Positions 1 through 14,769 of a DNA stretch of 64,000 bases are shown here, piece by piece. Under the pieces are notes generated by a model that saw nothing but the letters and a program-made list of their open reading frames with translations, made no database searches and had not been told where the DNA came from. This DNA comes from Monodelphis domestica (taxonomy: Eukaryota; Chordata; Mammalia; Didelphimorphia; Didelphidae). The position numbers were made by a program, and so were the translations under genes. Within the stretch, counting starts at the first letter, position 1, and every line of letters starts with the position of its first letter. The DNA lies in the NCBI RefSeq assembly GCF_027887165.1, contig NC_077228.1, positions 429,217,957 through 429,281,956 on the forward strand, given 5' to 3'.

Positions 1-670
1 TGTCTAAGGAAGGTCTTAAAGTCTTGCTGTCAATAATCTATCAAAGAGCTGCCTATTACTAGTTTAATTGCTGTTGCTGAAATACTCCCTGAACTTTCCT
101 ATCTTTAGTTACTCTTCCCCCCTCCATTTAAAATACTCTCACCTTGCCTCATATCTCACTGAAAATTTTGTGGCTATTAGCTGAGAGCTCCCTCTTCTCC
201 TCTTCATTTCATATCATTTAGACCCCTTCTGCCATTGTGTCCTCCTCCTTCACCCTCCTGTCATACAGTGAGGTGGCTCTTCTTGCCAAGGCAAACATCT
301 CTACATTTACAAGTGATCCCATTTAATTGTTTTCTCTAGCAGATCTCACCATTTTGTCCTCTCCACTCTCTGGTTTATCTTCAGCCTCTCCTTTTCCATT
401 GGCTGCTTCCCCACTTCCTAACAAACATATCTAAGTCTCCACCATCCTTACAAAATCCTCACTTAATCAGTTCATTTCCAATAGCTATCATCATGTATCT
501 CTTCTCCCTTTGTTGGCTAAACTCCTTAAGGAGGCTATATATAATTAATGCTTCCTTTTCTTTTCCTTTCACTTCTTAATTCTCTAGTCTGGTTTCAGAC
601 CTTATCATTCAGTCAAAATTGCTCTCATCAGTTACCAATGATCACTTAATTGCCAAATCTAGTGGCAGAT
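1..670 (+). mobile_element. L2 LINE fragment (ORF2 region)
   Basis: Pyrimidine-rich degraded L2 (CR1 clade) sequence that enters from the left edge. It shares long similarity with the other L2 copies here at 39.5-41.5 kb and 48.3-50.0 kb, including the stretch about soldering a short-chain 'ctgcttcccca' block to 'ccaaatctaatggca'. No open frame remains. It is interrupted at its right end by the SINE at 671-912. Confidence 0.75.
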
Positions 671-912
671 TTGTTGTTCAGTCTTTTTATTTATGTCTGA
701 TTCTCGGCCCCATTTGGGGTTTTCTTGGCAAAGATACAGGAGTGGTTTGCCATTTCCTTCTCTAGCTCATTTTACAGATGAGAGAAACTAAGGCAGATAG
801 GGTTAAGTGACTAGCCCAGGGTCACACAGCTAGTAAGGGTCTGAGGCCATATTTGAACTCAGGAAGACTAGTCTTCCTGACCTCAAGCCATACACTCTAT
901 CTCCCCCATATA
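671..912 (-). mobile_element. tRNA-derived marsupial SINE (MAR1-like), inverted
   Basis: Read on the minus strand it shows the common order: a B-box-like GTTCAAAT stretch, GTGTGACCCTGGGC, then GGCAAACCACTCC and a tail matching an RTE-type 3' end. The duplicated target TGGCAGAT lies at 663-670 and 913-920, so the SINE landed inside the L2 copy. Confidence 0.8.
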
Positions 913-1204
913 TGGCAGATAGGTATGGTCTACACACACAAAGCATTGAGGATATTAAAAAAAAACAAAAAGGCAAAGCAACTTTAAATACTACCTTATC
1001 TATGAAGTTTTAACTTTTTGTTTATAGCAAGTGACCATAGAAGTGGATGTGGAGCTCAGCATACAGGTTATGGATTTCAGAATTTGTTACAAAAAAGTGA
1101 AAATGAAAGTGGAAATGAGCAGCTTCACATGCAAGAGCACTGGGATAGTCATATATAGGGATAGTTTAACTTCTCCAAACATCTTAGAAATAAATATAGC
1201 AGGG

Positions 1205-1370
1205 GCAGCTAGATAACTCAGTAGATTGAAGGTCTAGAGATGGGAGGTCCTGGGTTCAAATTTGGTCTCAGACATTTCCCAACTATGTGACCCTGGAATA
1301 GTCACCCCATTACCTAGCCCTGACTGATCTTCTGCATTAGAACCAAAACATATTCTAAGATGGAAGATAT
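1205..1370 (+). mobile_element. tRNA-derived marsupial SINE
   Basis: Head GGCAGCTAGATAACTCAG (A-box-like), then GGTCCTGGGTTCAAAT (B box) and TGTGACCCTGG. It belongs to the same family as 3106-3316. Its 3' tail runs directly into the GGAA microsatellite, which probably grew from the tail. Confidence 0.8.
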
Positions 1371-1722
<352 letters not shown>

Positions 1723-2479
1723 AAAAGGAATTTGGTATTCTGAGGAAACTAAGCATATTTAGAAAAAATTTCATTGAAATTTATCACAGAACAATCTTAA
1801 TTAAATGCTCAAATACTTCTGACCTTAGTCAGCTCTAACATAAACATGACCAAAATATAATAATCAACAAGGAGAAAATTGGCTTTAACATACATTTCCC
1901 ATATGTAATTTTCCCTCTTGTAAAATGGATTTGCTAAATTTCATGTACAGACTTTAACTTGGCCCAAAGGCCAAGCCCATTACAAAATACTAAAAAATTT
2001 AGATCAACATATGAAGAATTCATACTACATAGCCCACACTGATATGGGCACATGTAAGGGGAATTCCATTCCACAGTAATAGAAAATATGATATAAGAAG
2101 ATAAAATGGATAATAGAAGTCCTGGCAGCAGGTGGTCACTGGTGACAGAAATTAGTTCTTTGTTATTCTGAAGCACCAGCAAGCTATGGAATTCATCAAG
2201 CTGAACATGAGATAGGAGAGGGAGCAGATGTGTCCTCGGTATCTTGGAAAGTTCAAGATTCTCCATTATTGAATCTCAATAGGGCCGGTCAGCCTAACTG
2301 GAATACTCTCCATATCACACTGCTTAAAGCAAACCTCCCTTCTTGACTCCTTTCTTCTAACTTCATCTCTGGGGACAGTAATCGAATCAGCCCTACCATT
2401 CTTGGAAAGGACATGCCAATGGATCGCCCTGTGATTCTGATCACTATTCTTTTCCCTGTCCAAAACTCTCTTTTCTATT
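1723..2479. other. Intergenic, no gene seen
   Basis: Unassigned AT-rich DNA. The short minus-strand open frames at 1934-2574 have no recognisable motif, and I see no splice-flanked exon. Confidence 0.5.
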
Positions 2480-2790
2480 AATTCACACATAAAATGGAAA
2501 AGGATAGCAGATGGATTCAAAAACAGAATCCAACAACTTATTGTTAACAGGAAAAAATTGAAGCACAGTTTCAAAGTTAAAATACAGGACTAAAAGAAAA
2601 GTCTATTATGCTTCAGCTGAACTCAAAGAGAGGCAATGAACATGAAAAAAGTAAGAGCAAACACAGATTTGATTAAAAGAGATGCATAGGGAAACCACAT
2701 TATGCTAAAAGGGATCATAGATAATTAATTAATATCAATACTTAACATAAGCATAGAATGGCATTGTATCCAAAGCTTAACGTAAAAGTA
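2480..2790 (+). mobile_element. L1 ORF2 5'-part fragment
   Basis: Translation near 2488-2560 reads like the start of marsupial L1 ORF2 (HIKWKRIADG..KNRIQ), and 2660-2760 continues with the LIKRDA and LLKGIID type segments of the endonuclease. The frame is broken and no domain is complete. Confidence 0.55.
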
Positions 2791-2899
2791 AAAAAAAAAG
2801 TAAAAACTAAGTGAATTATAGTAAAGACATGCAAAAACACTTCTCTCTGGCTAGGACTCCTTTATATGTATTGTCTTCTATTAGAATGCAAGATCTTGA

Positions 2900-3080
2900 G
2901 GGCAGCTAGGTAGCTCACTGAACTAAGAGTCAGACTTAGAGATGAAAGGGGAAGGGTTCATATCTGGCCTTGGACACTTCTTAGTTGTGTGACTCTAACC
3001 TCTCCTGCCTTGGAACTCTTCTGCCTTGGAACCAAAACACAGTATTGCTTCTAAGACAGAAGGTAAGAGTTGTTGTTTTT
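2900..3080 (+). mobile_element. tRNA-derived marsupial SINE
   Basis: GGGCAGCTAGGTAGCTCA head, a degraded B box, and a CTTGGAACCAAAACACAG body. It ends in a T-rich run at 3075-3092. Confidence 0.8.
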
Positions 3081-3105
3081 TTTTTTTTTTTTAATGAAGA
3101 ATGTA

Positions 3106-3316
3106 GGGGGCAGCTAGGTAGCTGGGTAGCTCAGTGGATGAGAGCCAGGCCCAGAGATGGGAGGTCCTAGGTTCAAATCTGGTCTCATACACTTCCCAGC
3201 TGTGTGACCCTGGGCAAGTCACTTGACCCCCATTGCCTAGCCCTTACTGCTCTTCTGCCTTGGAACCAATGCACAGTATTGATTCCAAGACAGGAAGGTA
3301 AGAGTTAAAAAAAAAA
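3106..3316 (+). mobile_element. tRNA-derived marsupial SINE with clean target duplication
   Basis: Nearly canonical copy with TAGCTCAGTGGAT (A box), AGGTTCAAATC (B box), GTGTGACCCTGGGC and an A tail. The exact 10-bp duplication GAAGAATGTA sits at 3096-3105 and 3317-3326. Confidence 0.9.
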
Positions 3317-3420
3317 GAAGAATGTAAGCAATTTTTTTTTCTTTTGCTTGCTTGTATTTGTATCTCCAGTGCTTAGCAAAATTTCTGGCTCACAGTAAAT
3401 ACTTAAATGTTCCTTCATTT

Positions 3421-4765
3421 ATTTGCTCTTTGTTCTCCATAGGGTAGGGTTTTCTACTTATTCTTAGCTATATTAGACTACAAAAGCAGGTGTCACACAG
3501 ACATGGAACATATCACTCAGGACAATCTGCCTATAATTCATTAGCTTACTTAGATATCTACCACTTGTGTAAACACATCATGTTATGACTAATAGGTTTT
3601 GCCCCTAGAAAACTGATCCTTTCAAGCACCATGTAATCTGTTTTGGTCTTGCCAGGATGCCTCTAGCTCTGGCAAATAAGTGACTGGCAAGTCTCAACAT
3701 AGTCAAAGATAATAATGGTCACCATATTGTAACCAAGGAATAATGTTCTAAATTGACTAAATAAAATTTTCAAAAAAAAAGAAAGTGATGAGGAAAATGG
3801 AACATATTAAATATTTTTAAAAATTAATGGTCATCATATTCCCCCTTCAGGACACTTGAGTTGATGATAGAGGTTTTGAACATTAGCAAGGATATTTACT
3901 CTCTTAAAATGCAGGGATTTTGTTAATTCCCCTAATCCCAAAATTGCATAAAGGCAGGGATTGTGGCTAGGAATCTGCTACAGTGTTAGCTAAAGTCTTA
4001 TGAGTTTGATGTTTTGTGATATGGGAAAGTTCACATGGCAATAATGCTCAGTTGTAAGGACCAGAAGCAAACCTTCAAGCTAAAGAGATAAGTACTTAGA
4101 ATCCAGGATTTTCCAGATGGAAAGGAGAGAGGACCTCAAATGTCATTAATCCAATTAATGTCCAAAAAAGACTCTCTAGTATGACAACAGATAAAAATGA
4201 TCATCCAGCCTCTCTCTTCTCAAGCTGAACATACATCTATCAAAGTCCAAATCAGTTTAACATAGTTCATTGGCAAAATATTACATGGAAGAGGAAGAGA
4301 AGGAAAAGGATGGAAGATGACAAGCAGGGTTGCTTTACAAGAGAATGAAAAAAATCATTAAAAATTAAACCTGATGAAATGAGTGGGACCAATAGAATGA
4401 CGTTTTTATAGTAATTTATGATAATCAGTTATGATAGTGGAATTACCATGTTTGGTGCCTTAATGATACAGGTATGATGTGATAGATGAGTTGTGAAGAG
4501 CAATTGGAATTGATTAATATAAAAAAGAACCTATGCTGAAAGCAATACAGTTTCAATGATGTTTTAAAAATATTTCCAAGAGAGAAATTCACATTGATAA
4601 TAATTTATCAGACACATAAAATGTGCAAGACACAGTGCCAAACGGCACTCAAGAAGCTTACAACAAAAGGAAGAGAAATCAAAAAACAATGATGATATGA
4701 AGGAGAGATGGCTCTTACCTAAGAAGGTCAGAAGAGGCAGCCCCTGGGATGGACTTTAAAAGGAG
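3421..4765. other. Intergenic, no gene seen
   Basis: AT-rich sequence with no convincing exon, RNA gene or assignable repeat. The segment near 4090-4160 resembles an old SINE-like unit but is too decayed to place. Confidence 0.5.
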
Positions 4766-5326
4766 TGACTTTAATCAATCAACAAAAATATATCAAGCAT
4801 TACCTACTATGTGCTAGGCACTGGGGACAAAAATATGAAAATGAGATAGTTCCTGCTTTCGAGGATCTTATATTTTACTAGGGGATTCAACACATTTTCA
4901 GGATACTAAATCCAGGCCTTATACAAAATACATAGTAATTTGGAAGAAAGGACCTAGTAACAACTGAAAATATTAGTAACGGCATCCTAAAATGGGGTGA
5001 CACTTGACCTGAGTCCTGAAAGGAGCCAGAGGTTTCCAGAAGTGGAAGTGAAAAGAAAAAAGATTCAAGGCAAGGCAAAAGCAGAGAGGAGGGAGATACA
5101 ATACTTGGGATGCCATACAAGTAGGCAAATTTGGAAGCAGCATAGAATATTTGAATTGTAATGATGGTAATCAGACTCGAAATACAGGTTGGAATTAGAC
5201 CATGAAACACTTTAAATACCAGATAAAGGAGTCTGCATTTTATCCTAAAGGCAATGGAGAAGCTTTGTGAAAATATTGACCTAGAGGTGGCAAGGACCAT
5301 TAAAGTCATCTTGTTTAACTTACTAA
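4766..5326 (-). mobile_element. L2 3' end, inverted
   Basis: Read on the plus strand it starts with the reversed L2 terminus ('aatcaatcaacaaaaatat', 'tactatgtgctaggcactgg'). It continues into the reversed 3' coding part ('aaacactttaaataccag', 'gcaatggagaagc'). The CT microsatellite cuts it off. Confidence 0.75.
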
Positions 5327-6990
<1,664 letters not shown>

Positions 6991-7069
6991 AAAAGAATTT
7001 TATTATTATTTCATCATCTAGAAAGTAGTCCTTTCATAATTTGATTGCTATGACATTATGCTATGACAC

Positions 7070-7227
7070 TAGCTCTGTGACCATGGGCAAGTCGCCTAAC
7101 CTTGTTTACCTCAGATTCCTCATCTAAAATAAGTTGGAGAAGGAAACGGCAAACCACTCCAGGATCTTTGCCAAGAAAAACCCAGATGGAGTCAGGAAGA
7201 GTCAGGCACAACTAAACAACAACCATA
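7070..7227 (+). mobile_element. MAR1-like SINE, 3' part
   Basis: Contains CTCTGTGACCATGGGCAAGTC, GAGAAGGAAACGGCAAACC and a 3' end AGTCAGGCACAACTAAACAA of the RTE-mobilised type. The 5' half is missing or too diverged to see. Confidence 0.75.
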
Positions 7228-9790
7228 ATACTGATGGAATCAAGTAAGAAAAATAGAGGAGACATATGGAGAAAAATAAATAGGGACAAAAAGGAATACA
7301 CCTTCTTTTCAGCGGCACATGGTACATTCACAAAAATTGACTATGTATTAGGGCACAAAATCATTGCAAACAAGTGCAAAAGGGCAGAAATAATAAATGC
7401 AACCTTCTCAGACCACAATGCAATAAAAATAATAATTAGTAAGGGTACATGGAGAGATAAATCAAAAATTAATTGGAAATTAAACAATATGATTCTCCAA
7501 AACCATCTAGTTAAAGAACAAATCGTAGACACAATTAGTAACTTCATTGAAGAAAATGACAATGGTGAGACATCCTTTCAAAACCTATGGGATGCAGCCA
7601 AAGCAGTATTCAGGGGGAAATTTATATCCTTGAGTTCATATATAAACAAATTAAGAAGGGCAGAGATCATTGAATTGGGCATACAAATTTAAAAAACTAG
7701 AAAGTGAACAAATTAAAAATCCTCAGATGAAGACTAAATTAGAGATCCTAAGAATCAAAGTAGAAATTAATAAAATTGAAAGTCAAAGAACTATTGATTT
7801 AATAAATAAGACTAGAAGCTGGTACTTTGAAAAAACAAATAAAATAGACAAAGTACTAGTCAGTCTAACTAAAAAAAGGAAAGAAAAAAACCAAATTGAC
7901 AGTATCCAAGATGAAAAGGGAGACCTCACCTCTAATGAAGAGGAAATCAAGGCAATCATTAAAAACTACTATGCCCAATTATATGGCAACAAATACGGCA
8001 ATCTAAGTGATATGGATGAATACTTACAAAAATATAAATTGCTTAGACTAAAAGAAGAAGAAATAAATTACCTAAACAACCCAATATCAGAAAAAGAAAT
8101 TGAACAAGCCATCAAAGAACTCCCTAAGAAAAAATTCCCAGGTCCAGACAGATTCACAAATGAATTCTATCAAACATTCAAAGAACAACTAATCCCAATA
8201 TTATACAAACTCTTTGACAGAATAAGCCAAGAAGGGGGTCTACCAAATTATTTATAACACAAACATGGTACTGATCCCAAAGCCAGGCAGGTTAAAAACA
8301 GAGAAAGAAAACTATAGGCCAATCTCCCTAATGAATATAGATGCAAAAATCTTAAATAGGACACTAGCAAAAAGACTCCAGCAAGTCATCACAAGGGTTA
8401 TCCACTATGACCAGGTAGGATTCATACCAGGAATGCAAGGATGGTTCAATATTAGGAAAACCATCCACATAATTGACCATATTAACAAGCAAACTGACAA
8501 AAATCACATGACTATCTCAATAGATGCAGAAAAAGCCTTTGACAAAATATAACATCCATTCCTATTGAAAACACTAGAAAGTATAGGAATAGAAGGGCTT
8601 TTCCTAAAAATAATAAACAATATATATCTAAAACCATCAGCAAACATCATCTGCAATGGGGATAAACTCGAAGCCTTCCCAATAAGATCAGGAGTCAAAC
8701 AAGGATGCCCATTATCACCTTTATTATTTAATATTGTACTAGAAACACTAGCAGTAGCAATTAGAGAAGAAAAAGAAATTGAAGGTATTAAAATTGGCAA
8801 TGAGGAGACCAAGCTGTCACTCTTTGCAGATGATATGATGATTTACTTAAAAAATTCTAGGGAATGAACCAAAAAGCTAGTCGAAATAATCTACAACTTT
8901 AGCAAAGTTGCAGGATACAAAATAAACCCGCATAAGTCATCAGCATTTCTATATATCTCCAACCTAGTTCAGCAGCAAGAATTAGAAAGAGAAATTCCAT
9001 TGAAAGTCACCCGAGACAATATAAAATACTTAGGAATCTATCTGCCAAGACAAACACAGGAACTATATGAACACAACTACAAAACACTTTCCACACAATT
9101 AAAATTAGATCTAAACAATTGGAAAAACATTGATTGCTCATGGGTGGGATGAGCTAACATAATAAAAACGACCATCCTACCCAAACTTATCTATCTATTT
9201 AGTGCTATACCCATTGAACTACCAAAAAACTTTTACTGAATTAGAGAAAACCATAACAAAGTTCATTTGGAAGAACAAAGGATCAAAGATATCCAGGGAA
9301 ATAATGAAAAAAATGCAAAGGAAGGAGGACTTGCAGTCCCAGATCTCAAACTATATTACAAAGCAGCAGTCATCAAAACAATTTGGTACTGGCTAAGAGA
9401 CAGAAAGGAGGATCAGTGGAATAGACTTGGGGTAAATGATCTCAGCAAGACAGTCTATGATGAACCCAAAGACCCCAGCTTTGGGGACAAAAATCCACTA
9501 TTTGATAAAAACTGCTGGGAAAATTGGAAGATAGTGTGGGAGAGATTAGGAATTGATCAACACCTCACACCCTACACCAAGATAAACTCAGAATGGGTGA
9601 ATGACTTGAATATAAAGAAGGAAACTATAAGTAAATTAGGTGAACACAGAATAGCATACATGTCAGACCTTTGGGAAAGAAAAGATTTTAAAACCAAGCA
9701 AGACTTAGAAAGAGTCACAAAATGTAAAATAAATAATTTTGACTACAAAAAAAAAAAAAGAAAAATAGAGGACCGGGAAGTGGATTAATT
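7228..9790 (+). mobile_element. L1 ORF2 relic (endonuclease C-terminus through RT and beyond)
   Basis: 5'-truncated L1 that starts inside the endonuclease domain (TFSDHNAIKI, the SDH motif, at about 7408-7435). The linker runs to about 8130. Reverse transcriptase follows: [13 protein letters not shown] near 8140, [13 protein letters not shown] near 8320, [14 protein letters not shown] near 8690 and the catalytic FADDMM near 8824. The post-RT region (FIWKNKG, CWENWKIVWERLG, LTPYTKIN) reaches about 9745. The coding frame is split by one frameshift near 7680, stops near 8256, 8550 and 8865, and at least one more frame change between 8867 and 9267. It is therefore dead but not ancient. The missing C-terminal zinc-knuckle part suggests 3' loss at the A-run around 9747. 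Confidence 0.92.
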
Positions 9791-10109
9791 ATATTCTATG
9801 AGTCTGAAGTGGGTGGAGTAAAAGAGAGAGTAAAAGGAGAAGAAAAAGTGTAGAAAAAGAGAAAGACTGAAACATTTCTTATAAATGAGGGGTATACAAA
9901 CATGGTGGGAAGGTTGGGGAGAGTAGCCATCAGATGAACTTCATTCTCATCTAAAATCAAAGAAGGGTTAAACACACAGTTTGTTGTAGAAATACATCAA
10001 ATTCAACAGGTAAAATAAGTGAAGATGGATGCAGAATTATGAGAGGATAATACTGGGTCAGGAGTAGTAGAAAGTGAAACACACTTATTGATCCCAAAAG
10101 GAAAAAAAG

Positions 10110-10500
10110 AAAGATGGGTCCTCACCACGTAATGGGAAATGATTCAACAAATTGTGAATATGAATGTAATGGAATATAACTGCACTAAGAAATTACAAAA
10201 GAGACAATTTCAGAGAATAATGGATGGCATGAACTGAGGCAGAATGAAATAAGCAGAACCAGAAGAATGTTTTACAAGGGTAATCATACTGTAAAGAAAA
10301 ACAATTTTGAAAACCTTAAAAACTCTGATCAATGCAATCAATTGTGTCTTCAGAAGACCCATAATAAAGCATGTTAGCAATTCAGAGGTGGTGAACACAA
10401 AGTGCAGATATGTCCATTTCTTTTTCTTGATTATGCTTGTTATTTTTTTTCTTCTTTAGGTTTTTAATTGCATGAAATTTCAGGAAGGTTTAGCAATAGT
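10110..10500 (+). mobile_element. L1 3' UTR-type fragment
   Basis: Matches the other L1 tails in the window: 'aacaaattgtgaatatg', 'gcagaatgaaataagcagaa' and 'aaaaactctgatcaatgcaa'. It may belong to the relic just upstream or be a separate older insertion. Confidence 0.65.
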
Positions 10501-10829
10501 GAAAACAAAAAATAAAGAGGGTTATTATAATAGACTAAATAAAATTAAGACATAAGTAATCACAAATAAGACAAATTTTAAAGAATGTAAAATGAATTTA
10601 TTGCATTTTTTTTTAAAAAAGCAAGTGGTATGCAATGTTTCAGTTTCATATAGAATCCTCTTTTTATGTTTTGGTGTGTATATGTAAATGCTCTTTTGGG
10701 GGTTGTTTTAAGATCCTAAGAAAAAGAAAAAAGCAAGGGACCTTAGAAATATTGCTCAACAATTTTTTTGTTATGCTATTCTGAAATCAGGCTGGAAACA
10801 AAAATTGGAACCAAAACGTAGAGACCCTT

Positions 10830-11170
10830 CAATGTGAGGACCAGAAATTTCTACTTAATTTAGAAGATACTGGAAAACCAATGCAAATTTTTGAACATGA
10901 GTGACATGAAAATGGAACATTAGCTAGATTATTCAGGCAGTAGTCCGTAAAGGGATTAAAGAAGTTAAAGATTGGAAGAAAAAACATTTAGGTAGCTGTC
11001 ATAACGCTCTAAACAAGAAGAGATGATGACCTAAACATTCGTAGTAGGAGGAATGGAAAGGTAGGACACATGAGAAAAGGTAGAATTGGCAGGATTAGGC
11101 AACCAGTTGGATATGGCAAGTGAGGGATACATTTAAGGGATCACTGAGGGTTAATCCAGAGCGAATAAGA
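10830..11170 (-). mobile_element. L2 fragment, inverted
   Basis: Carries the reversed L2 segments 'ggcaaccagttggatatgg' and 'ttattcaggcagtagtcc', as in the other inverted L2 copies. No frame is preserved. Confidence 0.6.
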
Positions 11171-11189
11171 TTATTCTAGCAAAAGAAAT

Positions 11190-11310
11190 AAAGAAGCATT
11201 AGAACGTAAGCTCCTTGCAAAAAAAACTTCTTTCTTTCTTTGTACATTTATCTCAAGCACCTAGTGGCATAGCAGGTATTTAATAAATGTTTATTAGTTG
11301 ATATCTTCAC
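11190..11310 (+). mobile_element. L2 3' tail
   Basis: Tail motif order: 'gaacgtaagctccttg', 'gtacatttatctcaagc', 'gcaggtatttaataaatg'. The next 90 bases (to 11400) are an unassigned old SINE-like unit. Confidence 0.7.
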
Positions 11311-11450
11311 AGGATCACATATTTAAGAGCTGGAAGAGACTTTAGAGGTAATTCAATTCAATCCCTTCCTTTTTAAGATGTGTGAACTGAGGTATAGTGT
11401 TTGTTAGGTTTTAATGTAGGCCCTTTAATTCCAAATTTAGTACTTTTTTT

Positions 11451-11647
11451 TTTAAACCCTTACCTTCCATCTTGGAGTCAATACTGTGTATTGGCTCCAA
11501 GGCAGAAGAGTGGTAAGGGTTAGGCAATGGGGGTCAAGTGACTTGTCCAGGGTCACACAGCTGGGAAGTGTCTGAGGCCAGATTTGAACCTAGGATCTCC
11601 CATCTCTAGGCCTGGCTCTCAATCCACTGAGCTACCCAGCTGCCCCC
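11451..11647 (-). mobile_element. tRNA-derived marsupial SINE, inverted
   Basis: Near-canonical copy. On the minus strand it begins GGGGGCAGCTGGGTAGCTCA and ends in AAGGTAAGGGTTT plus an A tail. The target AGTACTTTTTT is duplicated from 11439 and from 11648. Confidence 0.9.
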
Positions 11648-12119
11648 AGTACTTTTTTTTTTTAAAGGAAGATAATTAATTTAAATTTTTACCACACTGA
11701 ATTTAGGATACTGGCATGATACTGGACTATGAACAGAAGTTCTAGATAGATGCCACTTTGGGAGTCATTTCCATAAAGCAGATAATTGAAGTCCTGGTAG
11801 TTAATGAAATCACCAAAGAAAACAGTAAAGATAGAAGGACCAAGGACATATCCTTGGGGACACCCATTTTTAAGGAGTTGGAAGGAGATGTTAGCAAGAA
11901 AGAGAAATTGTCAGAAAAGTGGGGAAACTGAGTGTAGCATTGCAGAAGCTATGGGGAAATCAGATATCAATAAGTAGTGGGAGATGATGTTAACAGTGTT
12001 ATTACTTAACAATGGTAAAGGCTCAGAGTAATTAATCTTTGGGAGCACATACTTTCTAGTGTCTTGTGCTAGAGAAGTTAAGGTGGATGAATACAGTGGG
12101 AGCTTTTCCCAATCTTTCC

Positions 12120-12320
12120 TTCCCCTTATGTCCACCCACCTAGTGCCTTCCCTTGGAGATTATCTTTTAACATGGCACATGTCTTGTATAGATCTAGTTG
12201 TTTGTAGTTGTCTCCTCTATTAGAATGTGAACTTCTTGAGGGCAGGAACCATGTTATTGCTTTTCTCTATCTCCAGAGCTTAGTACAGAGCCTTGTACTT
12301 ATTAAGCACTTTAAAAAATG
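12120..12320 (+). mobile_element. L2 3' tail
   Basis: 'tctattagaatgtgaacttc', 'gagggcaggaaccatg' and 'cttagtacagagccttg' in the standard order of the L2 terminus. Confidence 0.75.
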
Positions 12321-14769
12321 CTCAAATGACATACAAGGACCACTGAGTAGTGGGACAAAATGATTGCAGAAGGTTAAGCAGTGAAACAATAAATATAAAT
12401 CACTCTCTAAGTTTGGAAATAAATCTAAAAGGAAAGATGACAGTTGCTTAAGGAAGTAGTAATAATCAAGTCAGTCTGTTAAGATGTGGAAAGATCTGTT
12501 CAGATTTATTGAATAAGGAAAGGGAACCAGTAAAAAAGATAGATTGAATAAGCATGAGAGGATATTTGGTGGATTTATCTCAGAGGAGATGGGAGTATGT
12601 ATGATAGAATTTAGAGCTGGGAAAGATTTTAGGGATCAAGCCTAACTTCCTTATTTTACAAATGAGGCAACTAAAGCCTGGAATAGCAGGCAAGTAAAAG
12701 TTAATATAGCAAAATTATAAATGAAAAACAATGCCTTGCATATAGTAGGTGTTTAATAAATGCTACTGATTAACCATTTAATCCTAATCCTTCTTAAAAA
12801 AAATGTTCCCTACACACAATGTGTATATATGTACATATATGCATATAAACACTTGAACTGAATACAATTAAAGAAGAGAAACCAACATCTTGGTGCATGA
12901 TTTATATGGCTTCTTTCTCATCTTTAGTAAATTTTTGGAATATTCCATCAAAGATATTCAGATTGGAAAAAAAAAAGAAATGAACAGGTAGGCTTTCATA
13001 GATGATTTTCTACAAGAGCCCAGACCTTTTAAGCTATTAGATATGAAGAACACACAATCTTGTTGCATCCATTGTTTATTGATTTTTTTAAAAAAGCATT
13101 CAATTCAGGAGAACAAATTGCAGCCTTAAATACTCTCCTCTAACAGGATGTCTCCCAATCAAATTAAAATTATACAAGATTCTATAACAAATCATACTAA
13201 TGAAGTTATGTCAATAAGGCATAAAACGGGGACACAAAGGCTCACCCATACTGTTTTTAAGATTAATGGAACATATCCCATATGCCAGACATATCAAACA
13301 TACAACCTGTGACACAAGTAGCTACAATACTGCCCACTACCCACTGTGATTTGAAACAGATAAAAATGTAATTAGGAAATATTTAACAAAATAAATAAAT
13401 GTACAACAAAACAGATAACATTACATTTCAAAACTGTTAACATGTGGTTTACCGGGATCCTTATACATGGTTTACTGGTAACTTTGTTTGACACCACTGC
13501 TGCACAGATTCCAAAGTATTACCTATTACTGGAGAGCTTCTCCAAATGTTAGTTGCAGAATGTTTTATGCCAATACCATTGAGCCCCATAATATTTGAAA
13601 GCTTCTTTAGTGACAGTCAGAGTAGTTTGGAAAATGTGGGATTATCCACAGTGAAAAAACCAGGTGGATGAAAAGTACTCATTATCCAGCTTAAAAATGC
13701 TGTTGGAAGGATAATTATGACAGATAAAGAGGAGTAATAAACTAGAATCCCAGAATCTCCTGATTGGACTGAAGAACATTTGCACAATTGCACATTGCTT
13801 TTCAATATCATGGGTACTTTACCAATAATGCTATGTGGGAATTATAAGACACCATGATCTTAGCAGGCACAAAATTACAAATACTCTAAAAGGCAATGAA
13901 AACATATATGGGGGAAGTGAACAGATAACCTTACTTGTACATAAAAAGTGGATTAAAAAGTATAATTGACATGAACATCCAGAAATGTAAAATAATCCGA
14001 ATGAGTCAAGAGATAGTTAGCTAAAGATTGTCACTAGTAACGAGTTTTTTAAGTTTTTAAAAAGTCAGAGAAACTGGGTGGGTTTTCTATGGAGAACTTT
14101 AGAAAGATATTGAAAAAGCACCATAAAGAATGAGAAGTTATGAAAGGCTTGTTATCCACACCATTAGAGGGAATGCCCAAACCAATGAAATAACAGATCC
14201 AAGTACTGGAACTTATGTAGGAAATGACATTAGTGGGTTTTTATCTTGTTTATAGGAAGGCTCAAGTTGATTAGATAGTACTCTCATATGCTTAATACTC
14301 CCTCTCCCATAAGCATTCTTTAAGGGAGTGGTGGTAATATGAATTGACTAAAGATGATATAACAAAAGAACCACCAATGTACTTTAAGGAAAAATTTGCT
14401 ACTTCAAATTTCGGGTAAAAAAGAGTGATTCTTAAATAACAGACATGCAATACATTGTTAAACCACACTTCAAACTTTTCTAGTTTGATCAGACTTGCTA
14501 TTAGCATATTTGAGAAACCAAGGATTTTGACCTTTATGCCACAATGAGGTACATGAGTAGGACTTTCTTTAATGAATAAATTTAACCATACAGTAATCAA
14601 ATATCTTCAATGATGAAAAAAATATTTAAAAAGAGAACTCTAAAATAATGAAAATTTGACACATTTCACTGAGTAAAGGACTGAAAGTATGTGAAATGAA
14701 TAAGACAATTTTATATTGAAAGATGGAAAAAAGAAAAAAAATAGCAGGCAGGTTTTAAAAAGTGAAAAG
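12321..14769. other. Intergenic stretch beyond the LATS1 3' end
   Basis: No exon, RNA gene or clear young repeat is visible. A short MIR-like remnant is possible near 12595-12700. In other mammals KATNA1 lies on this side of LATS1, but nothing here resembles its coding exons. Confidence 0.5.

Larger units (their letters stand above)
2855..3420 (+). mobile_element. L2 3' tail split by two SINEs
   Basis: The typical L2 tail 'attagaatgcaagatcttgag' stops at about 2899 and resumes at about 3328 with 'tgtatttgtatctccagtg' and 'cagtaaatacttaaatg'. The gap is filled by the SINEs at 2900-3080 and 3106-3316. Confidence 0.7.

Noticed and set aside
3106-3316. tRNA-like A and B boxes, considered as a tRNA gene
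   Set aside because: There is no cloverleaf or anticodon arm of the right size. The unit recurs many times with A tails and target duplications, so it is a SINE.
7234-9788. Series of open frames that might be a host gene
   Set aside because: They carry endonuclease and reverse-transcriptase motifs in L1 ORF2 order with several breaks, so this is a mobile-element relic.
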